Origin: Gemmatales bacterium
GTDB lineage: Bacteria > Planctomycetota > Planctomycetia > Gemmatales > Gemmataceae
NCBI GenBank assembly: GCA_026004675.1
Contig: BPJP01000003.1
Location: forward strand, 496,001-560,000
Direction of reading: 5' to 3'
DNA length: 64,000 nt
Positions 29,696-39,690 of this stretch are shown in pieces. Under the pieces are notes generated by a model. It worked only from the letters and a program-made list of their open reading frames with translations. It was not told the DNA's origin and did no database searches. The position numbers and the translations under genes are program-made. Position 1 is the stretch's first letter. Every line of letters starts with the position of its first letter.

Positions 29696-32600
29696 TCAAC
29701 GTTGGCGTGCGGCGGAAAGCGGCTGGGTTTGCCAGATTCGGATGCGACCATCTTCGCTGCCCGAGGCGAGCAAGGTTCCAGATTCGTTGATCGTGATGGG
29801 ACCAGCTTCGCGTCCGAAATTGGCACGCAGATCGCCAGTTTGGGCATCCCAGAATTTGATTTCACCCGGCACGCTGCGCCAGCGGTCGCCGGTCGCAGAG
29901 ATGAGTGTTTTGCCGTCTGGCGTAAAAACGACACAGCCGACGGCTTGAGCATGGCCGCTCAAAATCGCCTTGAGGGTGCCATCGTTCACCTCCCACAGGC
30001 GAATCGTTTCGTCGGAACTGCCTGTGGCTAGCGTTCGACTATCGGGAGAAAAAGCCACCGACTGTACCCAGTCGTGATGCCCCGAAAGCGTGACATGCGG
30101 CTGGAGATCAGGCAAGCGCCACACTTTTGCGGTTCGATCCAGGCTTCCGGTCGCCAAGAAGTGGCCGTCGTGACTGAAAGCGACGGAGGCGATTGGCTGG
30201 CGATGAGCGTGACAAGAATGAACGAGCTTCAGGGAGGAGAGGTCCCACAGTTCGAGTATCCCGTCGTCTCTGCCGGCAGCGAGCCAACGGCCGCCCGGCG
30301 CTTTGGCCAGAGCAAAATAGCCATATTCTTTGAATTTTTTCGGACGCTGAATGGTTACCTGAGGTTTGCCTGTGACGACGTCCCAGGATTGCAGGTAGCC
30401 GTATTCGTTCGCAGTGATAAGGCTTTTGCCGTCGTCGGCAAAGACGATCCCTCGAATGCGATGCACGGGAATACGCCGTTTACCGACTTCGGCAAAGTGG
30501 GCAAACGCGTGTAAACGCTTTTGGCTTTCCAGTTCCCAGATGCACAAGGAGCGATCGAAACTACTCGACGCAAAGTATCGGCTGTCCGGAGAGAAGGCGA
30601 GCGCGATCAGCGATTCCCCATGACCTTGGAATTCGTGATAAGGCAGAGGGGGCAAGGCTCGCCAAACGCGAACCGTGCCATCCTCGCTTCCGGTGGCCAA
30701 AAGGCTGCTGTCGCTGGACAATGCGATGCTGCGCACCGGCAGTCGATGCCCTTTCAGCGTTGTCAGCAGACGGCGTGTTTGCGGATTCCATATTTTGGCG
30801 GAATGGTCTTTGCTGCCTGCCACAAGAAGGCCGCCATCGGCAGAAAACGCCAGTGCGAGAACTGGGCTGTAATGGGCGAATAACCTGCCTTTTTGGCGGC
30901 CGCTAACAGTGTCGATTAGGACGACCATTTCATTGTCACCCGCGACCGCGAGCGTCTTGTTGTCAGGAGCCAAGGCAAGACAAAGGGCCTCAAAGGTGAT
31001 TCTCCCGAGGGGGCGATGGGCCTGTGTACGCAAGCTCCACAGCCATGTTTCTTCTTTTCCTGAAGCGGAAGCCACGGTGTCGCCGTCTTTGCCGACAGCC
31101 AGCGCGGTGATAGGTCCTCTATGTCCTTTCAACACGACGATCGGTTGCTCGGAGTCGGGCAGCCAGACTTGGATAAGACCATCTGCGCCGCCGCTCACCA
31201 GCACGCCGGATGGAGTAAAGGCCAATCGGTTGACTCGGCCATGGTGAGCCTTCCAGGTTCGTTGCGTTTTGTCCTCCAGATGCCAGCAGCAAATCGTGCC
31301 GTCAGCACAACCGGCAACAAGAGTGATGCCGCCGGGATCGAATGCCAGCTGACAGACTGCCGGACCCGTTTCTTGCAGGATCGCGAGTTTCCTTCCGTTT
31401 GCGGCGTCCCATAACTGGACCGTGCCGCCCTCATCAGCAATCGCCAGAACTGGCGACCGCGGGGCAAATGCGACCGCCATTCGGCCTTCACCCTTCAAGG
31501 ACAGCAAGCAACGATCGGCCAACCGGTGCAAAACATGCCAGGTGAAATCGCGGAGAGGCTGTGGGCACCTTTCTTCATCCTCCAGCAACTGCAAACTTCG
31601 CACCGGATCACGCTCGCAAAGACTTTGTGCTTGCAAAAGCTGAAGTGCATATTGTCCTCGTTGTGTCCGTTCCAGTTGCTCTTTGGCCTGGTTCAAGGCC
31701 CGTTTCAGGTGGTCATTGTACCACCAGCCGCCGGCGAAGATGCAAATAGCAGCGGCCAGCAACAATAGCGTCAAACCTGCAACCAACGGTCGGCGTTTCG
31801 CCCACAGCCAGAGCCGTTCAACATCGGAAACCGGTCTCGCTTCGATCGGTCGATTCTGCAAGAACCGCTCCAGGTCCTCGGCAAGTGCTAGCGCCGTCGC
31901 ATACCTTTGATAAGGTTCCTTCCGCAGGCATTTCAGGCAGATGATTTCCAAGTCTCGCGGGATGCCCGGCCGCAAGCGCCGCGGCGGCAAAGGTTCTTCG
32001 TGGACAAGTTGCTGGATCGTCTCGATGGCGTTGCTCCCTTCAAAAGGAGCCCGTCCCGTCAAGGCATAATAGAGCACCGCGCCCATGCTGTAGACGTCCG
32101 TCGCCGGTCCAAGGTAGCGTGTCTTGCCAGCTTGTTCCGGCGCCATGAAACTAGGCGTTCCGACGATGGTATTCGAGCCGGTTTGTTCAGCATCATCGAA
32201 CACCTGTTTGGCCAATCCGAGGTCGGCGATCTTTGGGGAACCGTCTTGCGTCAAGAGGATGTTGGCAGGTTTGATGTCCCGATGGATGATGCCGTGTTGA
32301 TGGGCGACGTGCATGGCTCGAGCGATGGTCGCGACCAACTGGGCTGCTGAACTTGGTGGCAGGGGGCCGTGAGACAGTTTTTCCTGTAATGTCGTGCCGG
32401 TCACGTACTCAAGCGCAGCAAAGAACCAGCCGTCGTGCGTGCCAATTTCATAGACTTGCACGAAGTTGGGATGCTGAAGATCAGCGACAAGGTGCGCCTC
32501 CTGGCGCAACCGTTCGATCTGGACCTTCGATGCATGCGGACCGCTGAGCAGAACCTTGATGGCCACGTGGCGATCGAGGTTGCGGTCTCGCGCCAGATAG

Positions 32601-33031
32601 ACGACAGCGTTAGCGCCTCGACCGAGTTCGTGTTCGATGACATAGTGAGCGAATTCCCTCCCGGAAATGCCATCTTGCTGCAAAGGTTTTTCACCAGTTT
32701 CAACTGGCCAGGTCGCCGTCTGCCCCACCGAGGCGTCAAGACATTGCGACATCAGTTCATGAATCCGTAGTTGCTCACGCAATTCACCCGCCCAGCGAGG
32801 ATAACGCCGGCAGAAGTCGGCGGGGTTCGGCTTCTGGCCCAAGTGTTCGCGAGTGACAAATTCGGCGTAAATCAGTTCGACGGCAGCGTCGGCGTCGTTC
32901 TCGAAATGCGGATGAGATCGCAAGAGGTCGGCGGCACTGACGTCGTCGCCGGCGCGCAAACGACGTTCCAACTCGGCACAAAGCTGGCGAAGCCGGCGTT
33001 CCCGGGGATCGGTGGCTTTCGGCGTGGTCAT
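29696..33031 (-). CDS. Ser/Thr protein kinase with WD40 repeats
   Basis: Largest protein in the window, 1111 aa. N-terminal ~120 residues form a Leu/Arg-rich helical region; kinase domain at ~130-400 has LGRGANA in the glycine loop, HRDIKPANILL, DLGLAK (Leu in place of the Phe of DFG) and APEQAG. A membrane helix is at ~425-445 (GLTLLLLAAAICIFAGGWW). From ~490 to the end there are ~12 WD40 repeats (ALAFSPDSRYFASSS, SVAFSPDSRTLATGS). Same architecture as the kinases at 4.9 and 19.7 kb, with less than full identity. Starts 12 bases after the transporter gene stop. Confidence 0.9.
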   Translation of the reverse strand: MTTPKATDPRERRLRQLCAELERRLRAGDDVSAADLLRSHPHFENDADAAVELIYAEFVTREHLGQKPNPADFCRRYPRWAGELREQLRIHELMSQCLDASVGQTATWPVETGEKPLQQDGISGREFAHYVIEHELGRGANAVVYLARDRNLDRHVAIKVLLSGPHASKVQIERLRQEAHLVADLQHPNFVQVYEIGTHDGWFFAALEYVTGTTLQEKLSHGPLPPSSAAQLVATIARAMHVAHQHGIIHRDIKPANILLTQDGSPKIADLGLAKQVFDDAEQTGSNTIVGTPSFMAPEQAGKTRYLGPATDVYSMGAVLYYALTGRAPFEGSNAIETIQQLVHEEPLPPRRLRPGIPRDLEIICLKCLRKEPYQRYATALALAEDLERFLQNRPIEARPVSDVERLWLWAKRRPLVAGLTLLLLAAAICIFAGGWWYNDHLKRALNQAKEQLERTQRGQYALQLLQAQSLCERDPVRSLQLLEDEERCPQPLRDFTWHVLHRLADRCLLSLKGEGRMAVAFAPRSPVLAIADEGGTVQLWDAANGRKLAILQETGPAVCQLAFDPGGITLVAGCADGTICCWHLEDKTQRTWKAHHGRVNRLAFTPSGVLVSGGADGLIQVWLPDSEQPIVVLKGHRGPITALAVGKDGDTVASASGKEETWLWSLRTQAHRPLGRITFEALCLALAPDNKTLAVAGDNEMVVLIDTVSGRQKGRLFAHYSPVLALAFSADGGLLVAGSKDHSAKIWNPQTRRLLTTLKGHRLPVRSIALSSDSSLLATGSEDGTVRVWRALPPLPYHEFQGHGESLIALAFSPDSRYFASSSFDRSLCIWELESQKRLHAFAHFAEVGKRRIPVHRIRGIVFADDGKSLITANEYGYLQSWDVVTGKPQVTIQRPKKFKEYGYFALAKAPGGRWLAAGRDDGILELWDLSSLKLVHSCHAHRQPIASVAFSHDGHFLATGSLDRTAKVWRLPDLQPHVTLSGHHDWVQSVAFSPDSRTLATGSSDETIRLWEVNDGTLKAILSGHAQAVGCVVFTPDGKTLISATGDRWRSVPGEIKFWDAQTGDLRANFGREAGPITINESGTLLASGSEDGRIRIWQTQPLSAARQR

Positions 33032-33043
33032 TGCTCTTCAATT

Positions 33044-33989
33044 CTAATTGCTTTTGCTCGCATCGCAAATCTCCCGCCCAGCCCACCAGCGTGCCAGAAG
33101 CGTTCCCGTAAACATGCACCCCACAGTATAGACGACCGGCGGAATGGCTGTTCGCGGCTCAGATGCGAACAACTCATTCGCCAGCACGCTTCCCAACCCC
33201 GCGTTTTGCATGCCGATCTCGATGGTCAGCGCTCGCCTCATCGCTTCGGGCAACTTCAAACAAGCGCCTCCAAAATAGCCGACCAGGTAGCCGGCGACAT
33301 TGACCGCCAGCAGGGTCAAAAGCACCGTTCCGGACAAGTCGAAACGCTCGCGGTTTCGCGCGACTACGACGGCAATCACCCATAGAATGCTGAGATGAGC
33401 CGCCGTCGGTCCAAAACGCTTCATCACTCCAGCCGCACGGCCGTTGATCTGACAGAGAAAAAAGCCCGCCGTCACTGGTAAAACCACCGTCAACATCAGC
33501 ATCACGAAGACTTCCCACGGATCGATGCGGGCCACGGTCTGCAAAAGATAATACAAGGATGCGGGAACCACGAAGGGCGATAGCAATGTCGCGGTCGTGG
33601 TCAGACTGATCGAGTAGCTGACGTTGCCGCGGGCCATCAGGGTCAGAACATTGGAAGCCATCGCTCCGGGAACGCAACCGACCAGAATGACACCGGCACG
33701 CAAATGGGGATCGCTTACCAACAAATGAGCAAAAACGAAGGCGAAAAGCGGCATGCACAGGTATTGCAACGCGGGTACCAAAGAGAACGGTCGGCCAGCG
33801 CCGACCGATCTGCATGACCTCGTCACGAGGCAACAGCGATCCGATAGCGAACATGATGACCGCAATCAGCCAGCGGAGGAACGGTGCACTGGCAATGAAA
33901 GGATCGAAAGGCACATACAAGAAGCGGTTCCAGAAAAACGCCAACAGGGACAACAGGCATAGCCAGATGAGCAATCCGCGTTCGAGCAT
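33044..33989 (-). CDS. Bile acid:sodium symporter (BASS)-family transporter (one frameshift)
   Basis: Polytopic membrane transporter with ~9-10 hydrophobic helices. Starts MLERGLLIWLCLLSLLAFFW; the second half carries LVGCVPGAMASNVLTLMARG and IEIGMQNAGLGSVLA, which match the conserved GCCPGG/ASN and EIGMQNSGL segments of the family (sodium site). The frame changes at the GGG at 33773-33775 (plus strand); removing one base gives a continuous LFGTALQYLCMP. I treat it as one gene of ~315 codons. Substrate (an organic anion such as pyruvate, pantoate or bile salt) is not predictable. Confidence 0.8.
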
Positions 33990-34613
33990 GAGAGTAACTT
34001 CTTCGTTTTCGGTCGGCGTTTCGGGTCAAAATCGTTGGCGGTGACGTTTTTGGCATGGTAACGAGCGAAATCGCCGTTCGCCGTCAGTGCTCCGTCCGGG
34101 CGTTGGGGGCCAGTCGGCGCTTCCCGTGGCGACGCCGATAGTTCCAGCCGGCTTGCATGAGTTGGCGTTTTCTTTTTTGGCGATCTCGTTTATTTTCACT
34201 CCTCCCTAGACAACATCTTACCGTTTGCGCGAGCGGCGAGGCGAAACGCCTCCCTGGATTCTTGTGACCCAAAATGGCAGTGCCATCGTAAGTAGAAAAG
34301 GCATGCAAAACGGCATTTTCGTCGTTTCTTGCGATTCAATACCAGTCGCTGGTATAGGCATTGGAAAGGAATCGGGCAAAATGATCGAAACAATCGGCAT
34401 TGCTTGTCCGCTCGGCAAAGATTTCGCGATAAACACATTAGGGAAAGTACAGCGCGAATTGACGAGCTGAAATATCCGTGTAAGATTACCATAGCCTCCT
34501 TGCCAGCCGCCAACAGTGACGACATCAGCGTAAAGGGGTAGCAGTCGACATGTTATGCCGATCAGGAAGGCGGCTTTCCGGTTGCTAATAAACTCTGTTC
34601 TAGTTTGAGGTTC
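33990..34613. other. Intergenic region between divergent transporter and EPS genes
   Basis: About 620 bases without a convincing gene. Openings on both strands (34225-34470 plus; 34084-34308 minus, a very basic Arg/Lys-rich 74 aa) lack family signatures and starts, so I leave them uncalled. CATGGTAACGAGCGAAATCG at 34055 and the A/T-rich CTCGTTTATTTTCACTCCTC at 34186 could hold promoter elements. The paired CCAGTCGCTGG at 34341-34351 is a short dyad. Confidence 0.4.
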
Positions 34614-35807
34614 ATGATCGTTATGAACGGTCCACAAAGTCCGTTTGGATTCCCGCATCAAATGAGGCCCGAGGGTGCAGCGCCGGCACCTGTGGTTCCC
34701 AGTCGATTGCCAAAACGTCCGCGCGGCCGGTGGTTCATCGGCGCCGTGCTTTTGCTGATTTACGGTTTGGCCAGCTATGCGGTTTGGCACGCTTATTTCC
34801 GTTATCAGGCCTATGGCGTGGTGACAGGCAGGGTGGTGACGGTTTCGCCCCCTTGGGACGGATTCGCCCAATATATCCATGTTCAGGAAGGCCAACATGT
34901 CCGACAGGGGGAGTTACTTATCACGGTCGACAATACCGAATTGCGGCACCGCTACGCACAGCTTGGCGAGGAAGCTCGCATCCAACAGGCCCTTTTGGCA
35001 GCGGAAGCATCGAAATTGAAATTGCAAGCCGCCTTTAACATGGATCAAACGGTCGGCACACTCACCCAGTACCTGGAATCTTCGGGGCAACTACTTCAGG
35101 AAAAAGCGACTTTGGAAAACTTGAAGGTGCAACTGGATCGTGCCAAAGCTCTTTTGCGTTACAACGCTGTTGCCCAGCAGGAAGTCGATCAACTTTACTT
35201 TGCGGTCAAGGGACAGCAACGCAAGGTTGCCCAATTGGAGGCGGCATTAGCGAAGCTGAAAAGCCGAGCCGACCACGCACGTGAGTTGTTGTCAGACCTT
35301 TCTGGCGAAGGTTCGGACCAATTGAAACCCATTCTGGCTCGCATCGAGGCCGCCAACCACGAACGGGCACGCGTGCAGCAATTGCTCAACGAGGGGCAAT
35401 TGCGGGCTCCGGCAGACGGTCTCGTTGTTCGCATCGATCGGTTTCCTGGCGAATTTTGCAAAAAAGGTGAACCCATCATTCAGCTGTTGCAAAAAGGTTC
35501 GATGCACGTGCTTCTTTACATGCCGCAGGACGCCAGCGACCTGCTCGACGTCGATGACGAAACGGAATTGGTCATCGAGCCTTATAGCGAACCGCTGCGT
35601 TGTCGAGTCACGAAGAAAGGGGACGAGCTGGTATCGGCACCGTCCCACCTGGCAAGGTTTTACAACAAGAGTCAAAAACTGCTTCCTCTGAAACTGGAGA
35701 TTACCAATCGCGACCTGGATGCTTTCCGGCTGCGTGTGAACGACGTGGTGAAACTACCGTATCTGGGTGCGACAATCATCAAAGCAAATGAGCGAACCAA
35801 TGAATAA
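34614..35807 (+). CDS. Membrane fusion protein of an exopolysaccharide cluster
   Basis: ~398-aa HlyD-type protein: cytoplasmic N-terminus, a membrane helix (~45-64, FIGAVLLLIYGLASYAVW), lipoyl-type half (GQHVRQGELLITVDN), a long coiled coil (~115-235) and the second half (LRAPADGLVVRIDRFPGEF). TTG 34605, ATG 34614 and ATG 34623 are candidate starts; I use 34614. Its stop overlaps the PilZ gene start (35788), and the next genes are a family-2 glycosyltransferase and a small membrane protein. In alginate and cellulose systems such adaptors (Alg44/BcsB-like) pass the polymer from the synthase. I infer the same here. Confidence 0.8.
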   Translation: MIVMNGPQSPFGFPHQMRPEGAAPAPVVPSRLPKRPRGRWFIGAVLLLIYGLASYAVWHAYFRYQAYGVVTGRVVTVSPPWDGFAQYIHVQEGQHVRQGELLITVDNTELRHRYAQLGEEARIQQALLAAEASKLKLQAAFNMDQTVGTLTQYLESSGQLLQEKATLENLKVQLDRAKALLRYNAVAQQEVDQLYFAVKGQQRKVAQLEAALAKLKSRADHARELLSDLSGEGSDQLKPILARIEAANHERARVQQLLNEGQLRAPADGLVVRIDRFPGEFCKKGEPIIQLLQKGSMHVLLYMPQDASDLLDVDDETELVIEPYSEPLRCRVTKKGDELVSAPSHLARFYNKSQKLLPLKLEITNRDLDAFRLRVNDVVKLPYLGATIIKANERTNE

Positions 35808-36648
35808 AAACGAGAGCCAAATTCCTTCGTCGGCCTGGGTGCTGCCGTTTTCCGAGCGGCGCCGTTTGCCGCGCCTGCCTTTGGAAAGCCCGGCTATTGT
35901 GGTGCCGATCCGGCCCAATCTGCGTCCCGATTGGAAGAACCGGCGTGAAGCTCATTGTCTGGATTTGTCGGCGACCGGGTTAGGACTGGCATGCAAATCG
36001 AACGACCTGGCCGGGCCGATCGTCGTCGGAGTCGAAGGAAGCCGAGTAAAGGGCTATACCGGTTTGGAGCTTCGTTATCGCGAACATCTGCCTGGCGAAA
36101 TCCGCTTTGGTGGAGCCATTGGCGGTGTCGGCGAGGCGATACTCAATGGCGACCACCTGAGCCTTTGTTATCGCTATGGTCCTAACAAGCTGGACCTGGT
36201 GTTTTCGCAGTCCGTGCTCGATGCCTGGGCAGAAGTCGGAGTCTTGCAGCAGACGGGTGTCGACCTTGTTCAGCTATGCCCGAGGTGCCTTGGGTTGCCG
36301 ACGTTTCGGCCAGGCTGCCGTAATTGCGGATCGGCCCGTTTTACCAACGATCAGCTCATTCACCATTTCGCCTGCGCCTTTGTCGGACCGGTGCAGGATT
36401 TCGAGCACCACGGGGAATTGCGTTGCCCCAAATGCCGGACGCGAGGCCTGATCGTTGGTCGAGATTTCGAATATGTCGTCGGCCCCTATCGTTGCCTCGA
36501 CTGCCACTGGCACGACATGCAGCTCGAACAAGTCGGGCAATGCTTGCAGTGCAGGCTTCGCTTTCCCGTCGGCCAGGCTTTCTTGAAGGAAATACCGACC
36601 TACCATGTTGATCGATTGGACCCACTGGTTGTCTGTCAGGCATCCTGA
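35788..36648 (+). CDS. PilZ-domain protein with zinc ribbons
   Basis: ~286-aa predicted c-di-GMP receptor, overlapping the adaptor gene by 20 bases. RRLPR (RxxxR) and DLSATG (DxSxxG) near residues 23-60 are the complete PilZ signature. The C-terminal half is not PilZ but three zinc ribbon-like pairs: CPRCLG...CRNCG, CPKCRT...CLDCH, CLQCR. Likely role: binding c-di-GMP and controlling the glycosyltransferase just downstream, whose start overlaps this gene by 44 bases. The start could be ATG 35788 or 35800. Confidence 0.82.
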   Translation: MSEPMNKNESQIPSSAWVLPFSERRRLPRLPLESPAIVVPIRPNLRPDWKNRREAHCLDLSATGLGLACKSNDLAGPIVVGVEGSRVKGYTGLELRYREHLPGEIRFGGAIGGVGEAILNGDHLSLCYRYGPNKLDLVFSQSVLDAWAEVGVLQQTGVDLVQLCPRCLGLPTFRPGCRNCGSARFTNDQLIHHFACAFVGPVQDFEHHGELRCPKCRTRGLIVGRDFEYVVGPYRCLDCHWHDMQLEQVGQCLQCRLRFPVGQAFLKEIPTYHVDRLDPLVVCQAS

Positions 36649-37894
36649 TGAATTACTGGCATTTCTCTGGGCACTCATCCTGATTGACAGCACGCGCTAT
36701 GCGCTCAGCAAAACGGTGATGTGCTTGACCGATATGGCGGGCGACTTCTACCGCTGGATTCGGGGAGAACGCCGGCAGGTCGAGTTTACCCACTGCCCTA
36801 CCGTGTGCCTGATCGTTGCCGGCTACAACGAAGCCGAAAACATCCGCTTCACGTTGGAGTCAGTCTGGGGTTCCTATCCCAAGCTGGAGATCATCGTCGT
36901 TGACGATGGCTCTCAAGATGGCTTTTTCTCGCAAGCCTTGCAATTTGCCCAGAGCCATCCGGGCGTCCTGGTGCTGCGCATGCCGGAGAGAAGCGGCAAG
37001 TCGCCCGCATTGAATCTGGCATTGCGCTACTCGCGGGCCGAAATCATCGTAGCCATGGATGCCGACTCGCAATTATCCGAAAACGCCATCTGGGAAATCG
37101 TGCAACCATTCGCCGATGAAAACATCGGCGTCGTCGCCGGGTCGCTGTCCGTCCGCAATGCGTTTACCAACCTGGTAACCTGGCTCCAGGCTTACGAATA
37201 TCTCCATTCGATATTTGTCGGGCGGTTGCTGTCGGCTCGGCTCGGAATCCTGGGAATCGCCAGCGGAGCTTTCTCGGCATTTCGTCGCACCGCCTTGGAG
37301 CAAACGGTGGGCTGGGATGTTGGGCCGGGTGAAGACCTCGACCTGACACTACGCATCCGAAAAGCGGGCTATGAAATCGCCTATGCCCCCTACGCTGAAT
37401 GCCAAACGAATGTACCGACCACCTGGCGTGCCCTGATCAAACAACGGTTCCGCTGGGAGCGCAGCGGCATTGTCCGCCATCACTTTCGCAAACACCTCGA
37501 CTTCGCCGACTGGTCCAGCGCCAATTTCCGCTTCGGCGATTTCACCGTCTGGTTCGACGTCTTTTTTTTCAATTTCTTGTGCATGATCGGTATCGTCGTC
37601 TTTTTCGTCCGCTTCTTCTTGATCGACAAACCGGTCGACTGGTGGGAACTGCTGCTGACGCTTTACCTTTGCTACTTGCTTTTCGAGTTGATTCAGGTTC
37701 TGGCAGCGTGCATCTACTCCAACTACCTGCGCCGCGACGCGGCCATTTGTGCCATTTTCGTTTTCGCGCCGATTTATCAGATTTTTCTTTTATGGATTCG
37801 TTTCATTGCCACGATTCAGGAAGCCCTGTTTCGCAAGTCGTTTGAGGACAACTTCGCGCCAGCCAGGGTGCGTGAATCGACGTGGCATTGGTAA
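36605..37894 (+). CDS. Family-2 glycosyltransferase (polysaccharide synthase)
   Basis: 429-aa membrane glycosyltransferase. The cytoplasmic catalytic part has VDDGSQDG (~residue 99), DADSQL (~152), GEDLDLT (ED motif) and KQRFRWERSG (QxxRW motif), which is the signature of processive beta-glycosyltransferases such as PgaC, Alg8 and cellulose synthases. N-terminal (~13-30) and several C-terminal helices (~310-415) anchor it in the membrane. It polymerises a sugar nucleotide (UDP-GlcNAc, UDP-Glc or GDP-Man; cannot be decided) into an exopolysaccharide and exports it. The overlapping PilZ gene argues for c-di-GMP control. Confidence 0.85.
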   Translation: MLIDWTHWLSVRHPDELLAFLWALILIDSTRYALSKTVMCLTDMAGDFYRWIRGERRQVEFTHCPTVCLIVAGYNEAENIRFTLESVWGSYPKLEIIVVDDGSQDGFFSQALQFAQSHPGVLVLRMPERSGKSPALNLALRYSRAEIIVAMDADSQLSENAIWEIVQPFADENIGVVAGSLSVRNAFTNLVTWLQAYEYLHSIFVGRLLSARLGILGIASGAFSAFRRTALEQTVGWDVGPGEDLDLTLRIRKAGYEIAYAPYAECQTNVPTTWRALIKQRFRWERSGIVRHHFRKHLDFADWSSANFRFGDFTVWFDVFFFNFLCMIGIVVFFVRFFLIDKPVDWWELLLTLYLCYLLFELIQVLAACIYSNYLRRDAAICAIFVFAPIYQIFLLWIRFIATIQEALFRKSFEDNFAPARVRESTWHW

Positions 37895-37926
37895 AGTGGA
37901 TTTCGTGTTGGCAAAGAGGTTATAGA

Positions 37927-38316
37927 ATGCTTCCGATTTTTGGCGTACTTCCGACACTGGTTGGTCCAGTGGTGATCATGGCCACGGTGTTTCCCATTCT
38001 GTTTGGCCGATCCGCCGATGCCTTCAAGCGCTGGACCGCAGCCATCGTTGTTTCAGTAATATGCAGTGTCATGTACTCCATTCATTGGTTCTTCTTTTAC
38101 CATCCCTCAGGAAAGTGGTATCAAAGTTCGGTGTTCATCTGGATGGCCATGTCGTTCGTCGCCTTGGTCGGTTGCATTTGGGCATGGCAACGGTTCGAAG
38201 CCGACGACAGTGAGCACGCAGATGAAGGCCGATTTGTCGGAGAATTGGCCGTGCTCGGAGGCATGTGCCTGGCGATGGTGGGCTACGCTTTCTTCCTGGC
38301 CGTTTCGCCGTTCTGA
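37927..38316 (+). CDS. Small membrane protein of the polysaccharide cluster
   Basis: 129-aa protein with three or four hydrophobic segments (GVLPTLVGPVVIMATVFPIL, WTAAIVVSVICSVMYSI, VFIWMAMSFVALVGCIWAW, LGGMCLAMVGYAFFLAVS). It starts 33 bases after the glycosyltransferase gene, same strand. I do not recognise the family. Small multi-pass subunits such as AlgF/PgaD accompany polysaccharide synthases, so a structural role in the synthase is plausible but unproven. Confidence 0.6.
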   Translation: MLPIFGVLPTLVGPVVIMATVFPILFGRSADAFKRWTAAIVVSVICSVMYSIHWFFFYHPSGKWYQSSVFIWMAMSFVALVGCIWAWQRFEADDSEHADEGRFVGELAVLGGMCLAMVGYAFFLAVSPF

Positions 38317-38345
38317 TCGGCTCGAAACCGCGGCAAGCTTCATCC

Positions 38346-39344
38346 TTACCAACTTTCGATTCGCCTGACGATTTGTTCCAGCCGCTGTGCGACCGCGGTT
38401 GTGTCAGCGAACGATCGTTCCCCGCTTGCGAGCCAGTGCAGCCAATTCGCACAGGCGGCAATAGTCCCCGTCCGGTCGAGGAGATCGACCAGGCATAGTT
38501 CTTCGCTCGTCAAATAACGGAGTTCCTGGTAGGCACGGATACCCGCCTGGCGAAGGAAGACATCATCGCCCGCCATGCTCCCCAACAGCCGGGCCAGATC
38601 CACGGCGACGTGATCCAATTTGACGGCGCCAAAATCGACGATGCCCGTTACTTTATCGTCTGTAAACAGAACGTGGTCATGCCAGATATCGCAGAAACAA
38701 AATTGCAGAGGGAAGATGCGCTCCGCCCAAGGGGCGAGCATCGGTTCGACCGAGGGCAAATGACAGTTGACAACAGCGACCGCCCGTTGCCAAAGCTGCT
38801 CGCCAAACCTCGGGTCTACGCCCTTGCCAGAAACCTGCCGAAAAAAATCAGAAGGAACGCTTTGGGGCAGTCGAAAAGAACGTGCGACTTGCAAACGGCG
38901 TTGGATGGCCGGACAGGGCCCGACATCGAAAGAGTGCTTCGACCACACGAGGTGAGTTCTTGCGAGAGCGGCGCAGGCTGCCTCGATGCGCGGCACCGAA
39001 GGCCGTTGCCAAAAATCAGCACAGCCTGGCATCCAGCTGGATAATTCCCAATATCGGCCAGCGTGAACGAACCACGTCTGGCCAAATCGAGTCCTGGCCA
39101 AGCGAGGAATGAATGTCAAACCAGCATCGGCAGCCCGAGTTTGCGCTTGATGGATCAAGCGAAGTCGATTGCTTCCCGGCTCCTGAGCAGGCCAGCGACG
39201 AAGACAGTAATCCCCTTGCTCGGATTCGACACGCCAGATGCCCGCGCCGCTGAACCCGCCACGGTTTCCGAGGCCGGTCAGCTTCGGCACGCCGGGCAAG
39301 AGGTACGCCCGAAGAACTTCCTCTGCTTGATGGTCTGTTGGCAA
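38346..39344 (-). CDS. Phosphotransferase (APH/ChoK-fold) family protein
   Basis: ~332-aa kinase-like protein of the aminoglycoside phosphotransferase family. The C-terminal lobe holds CDIWHDHVLFTDD, in which the Asp and the following His replace the usual HGDLHxxN catalytic pattern, and IVDFGAVKLD, the Mg-binding Asp. The N-terminus is uncertain: the opening begins at 39746 but the first 130 codons look non-coding, so I place the start at TTG 39344 after AAGG. Substrate not known; many planctomycete members are small-molecule kinases. Oriented against the EPS cluster. Confidence 0.65.
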   Translation of the reverse strand: MPTDHQAEEVLRAYLLPGVPKLTGLGNRGGFSGAGIWRVESEQGDYCLRRWPAQEPGSNRLRLIHQAQTRAADAGLTFIPRLARTRFGQTWFVHAGRYWELSSWMPGCADFWQRPSVPRIEAACAALARTHLVWSKHSFDVGPCPAIQRRLQVARSFRLPQSVPSDFFRQVSGKGVDPRFGEQLWQRAVAVVNCHLPSVEPMLAPWAERIFPLQFCFCDIWHDHVLFTDDKVTGIVDFGAVKLDHVAVDLARLLGSMAGDDVFLRQAGIRAYQELRYLTSEELCLVDLLDRTGTIAACANWLHWLASGERSFADTTAVAQRLEQIVRRIESW

Positions 39345-39690
39345 GTCGAAGCACCTTGGATTTTCAGCGACTCGTTTATCTTTCGTCTTGCCTTGGAACG
39401 AAGCACGAAACGACTCCTCTTCTATTGTAGTATCCTTTGGTACGAATCTTGTTCCCCGAGCAGCTGTCGAATGCCAACCATCTGACAGGTGCCGATTGTT
39501 CGGTTCTCGCAGCAAAGCACGCAGCTCGGCCACAAACGGCAAAACCATCAGGTTGGCCCAAACGTGTCCGATTTTTCTGCTGAAAACTTCAAGTCGATTT
39601 GCCTGGATACCGGTTTTGGGTAATGCTTTGATCGCGGGCGAGCACCCGACTGTCATCTCTTGTTGGCCTCTCTGAAAAGGAACGGCTTTT

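Noticed and set aside
34084..34308. Basic 74-codon minus-strand frame resembling a small ribosomal-type protein
   Set aside because: No start signal and no clear match to a known small ribosomal protein; Arg/Lys richness alone is not enough.
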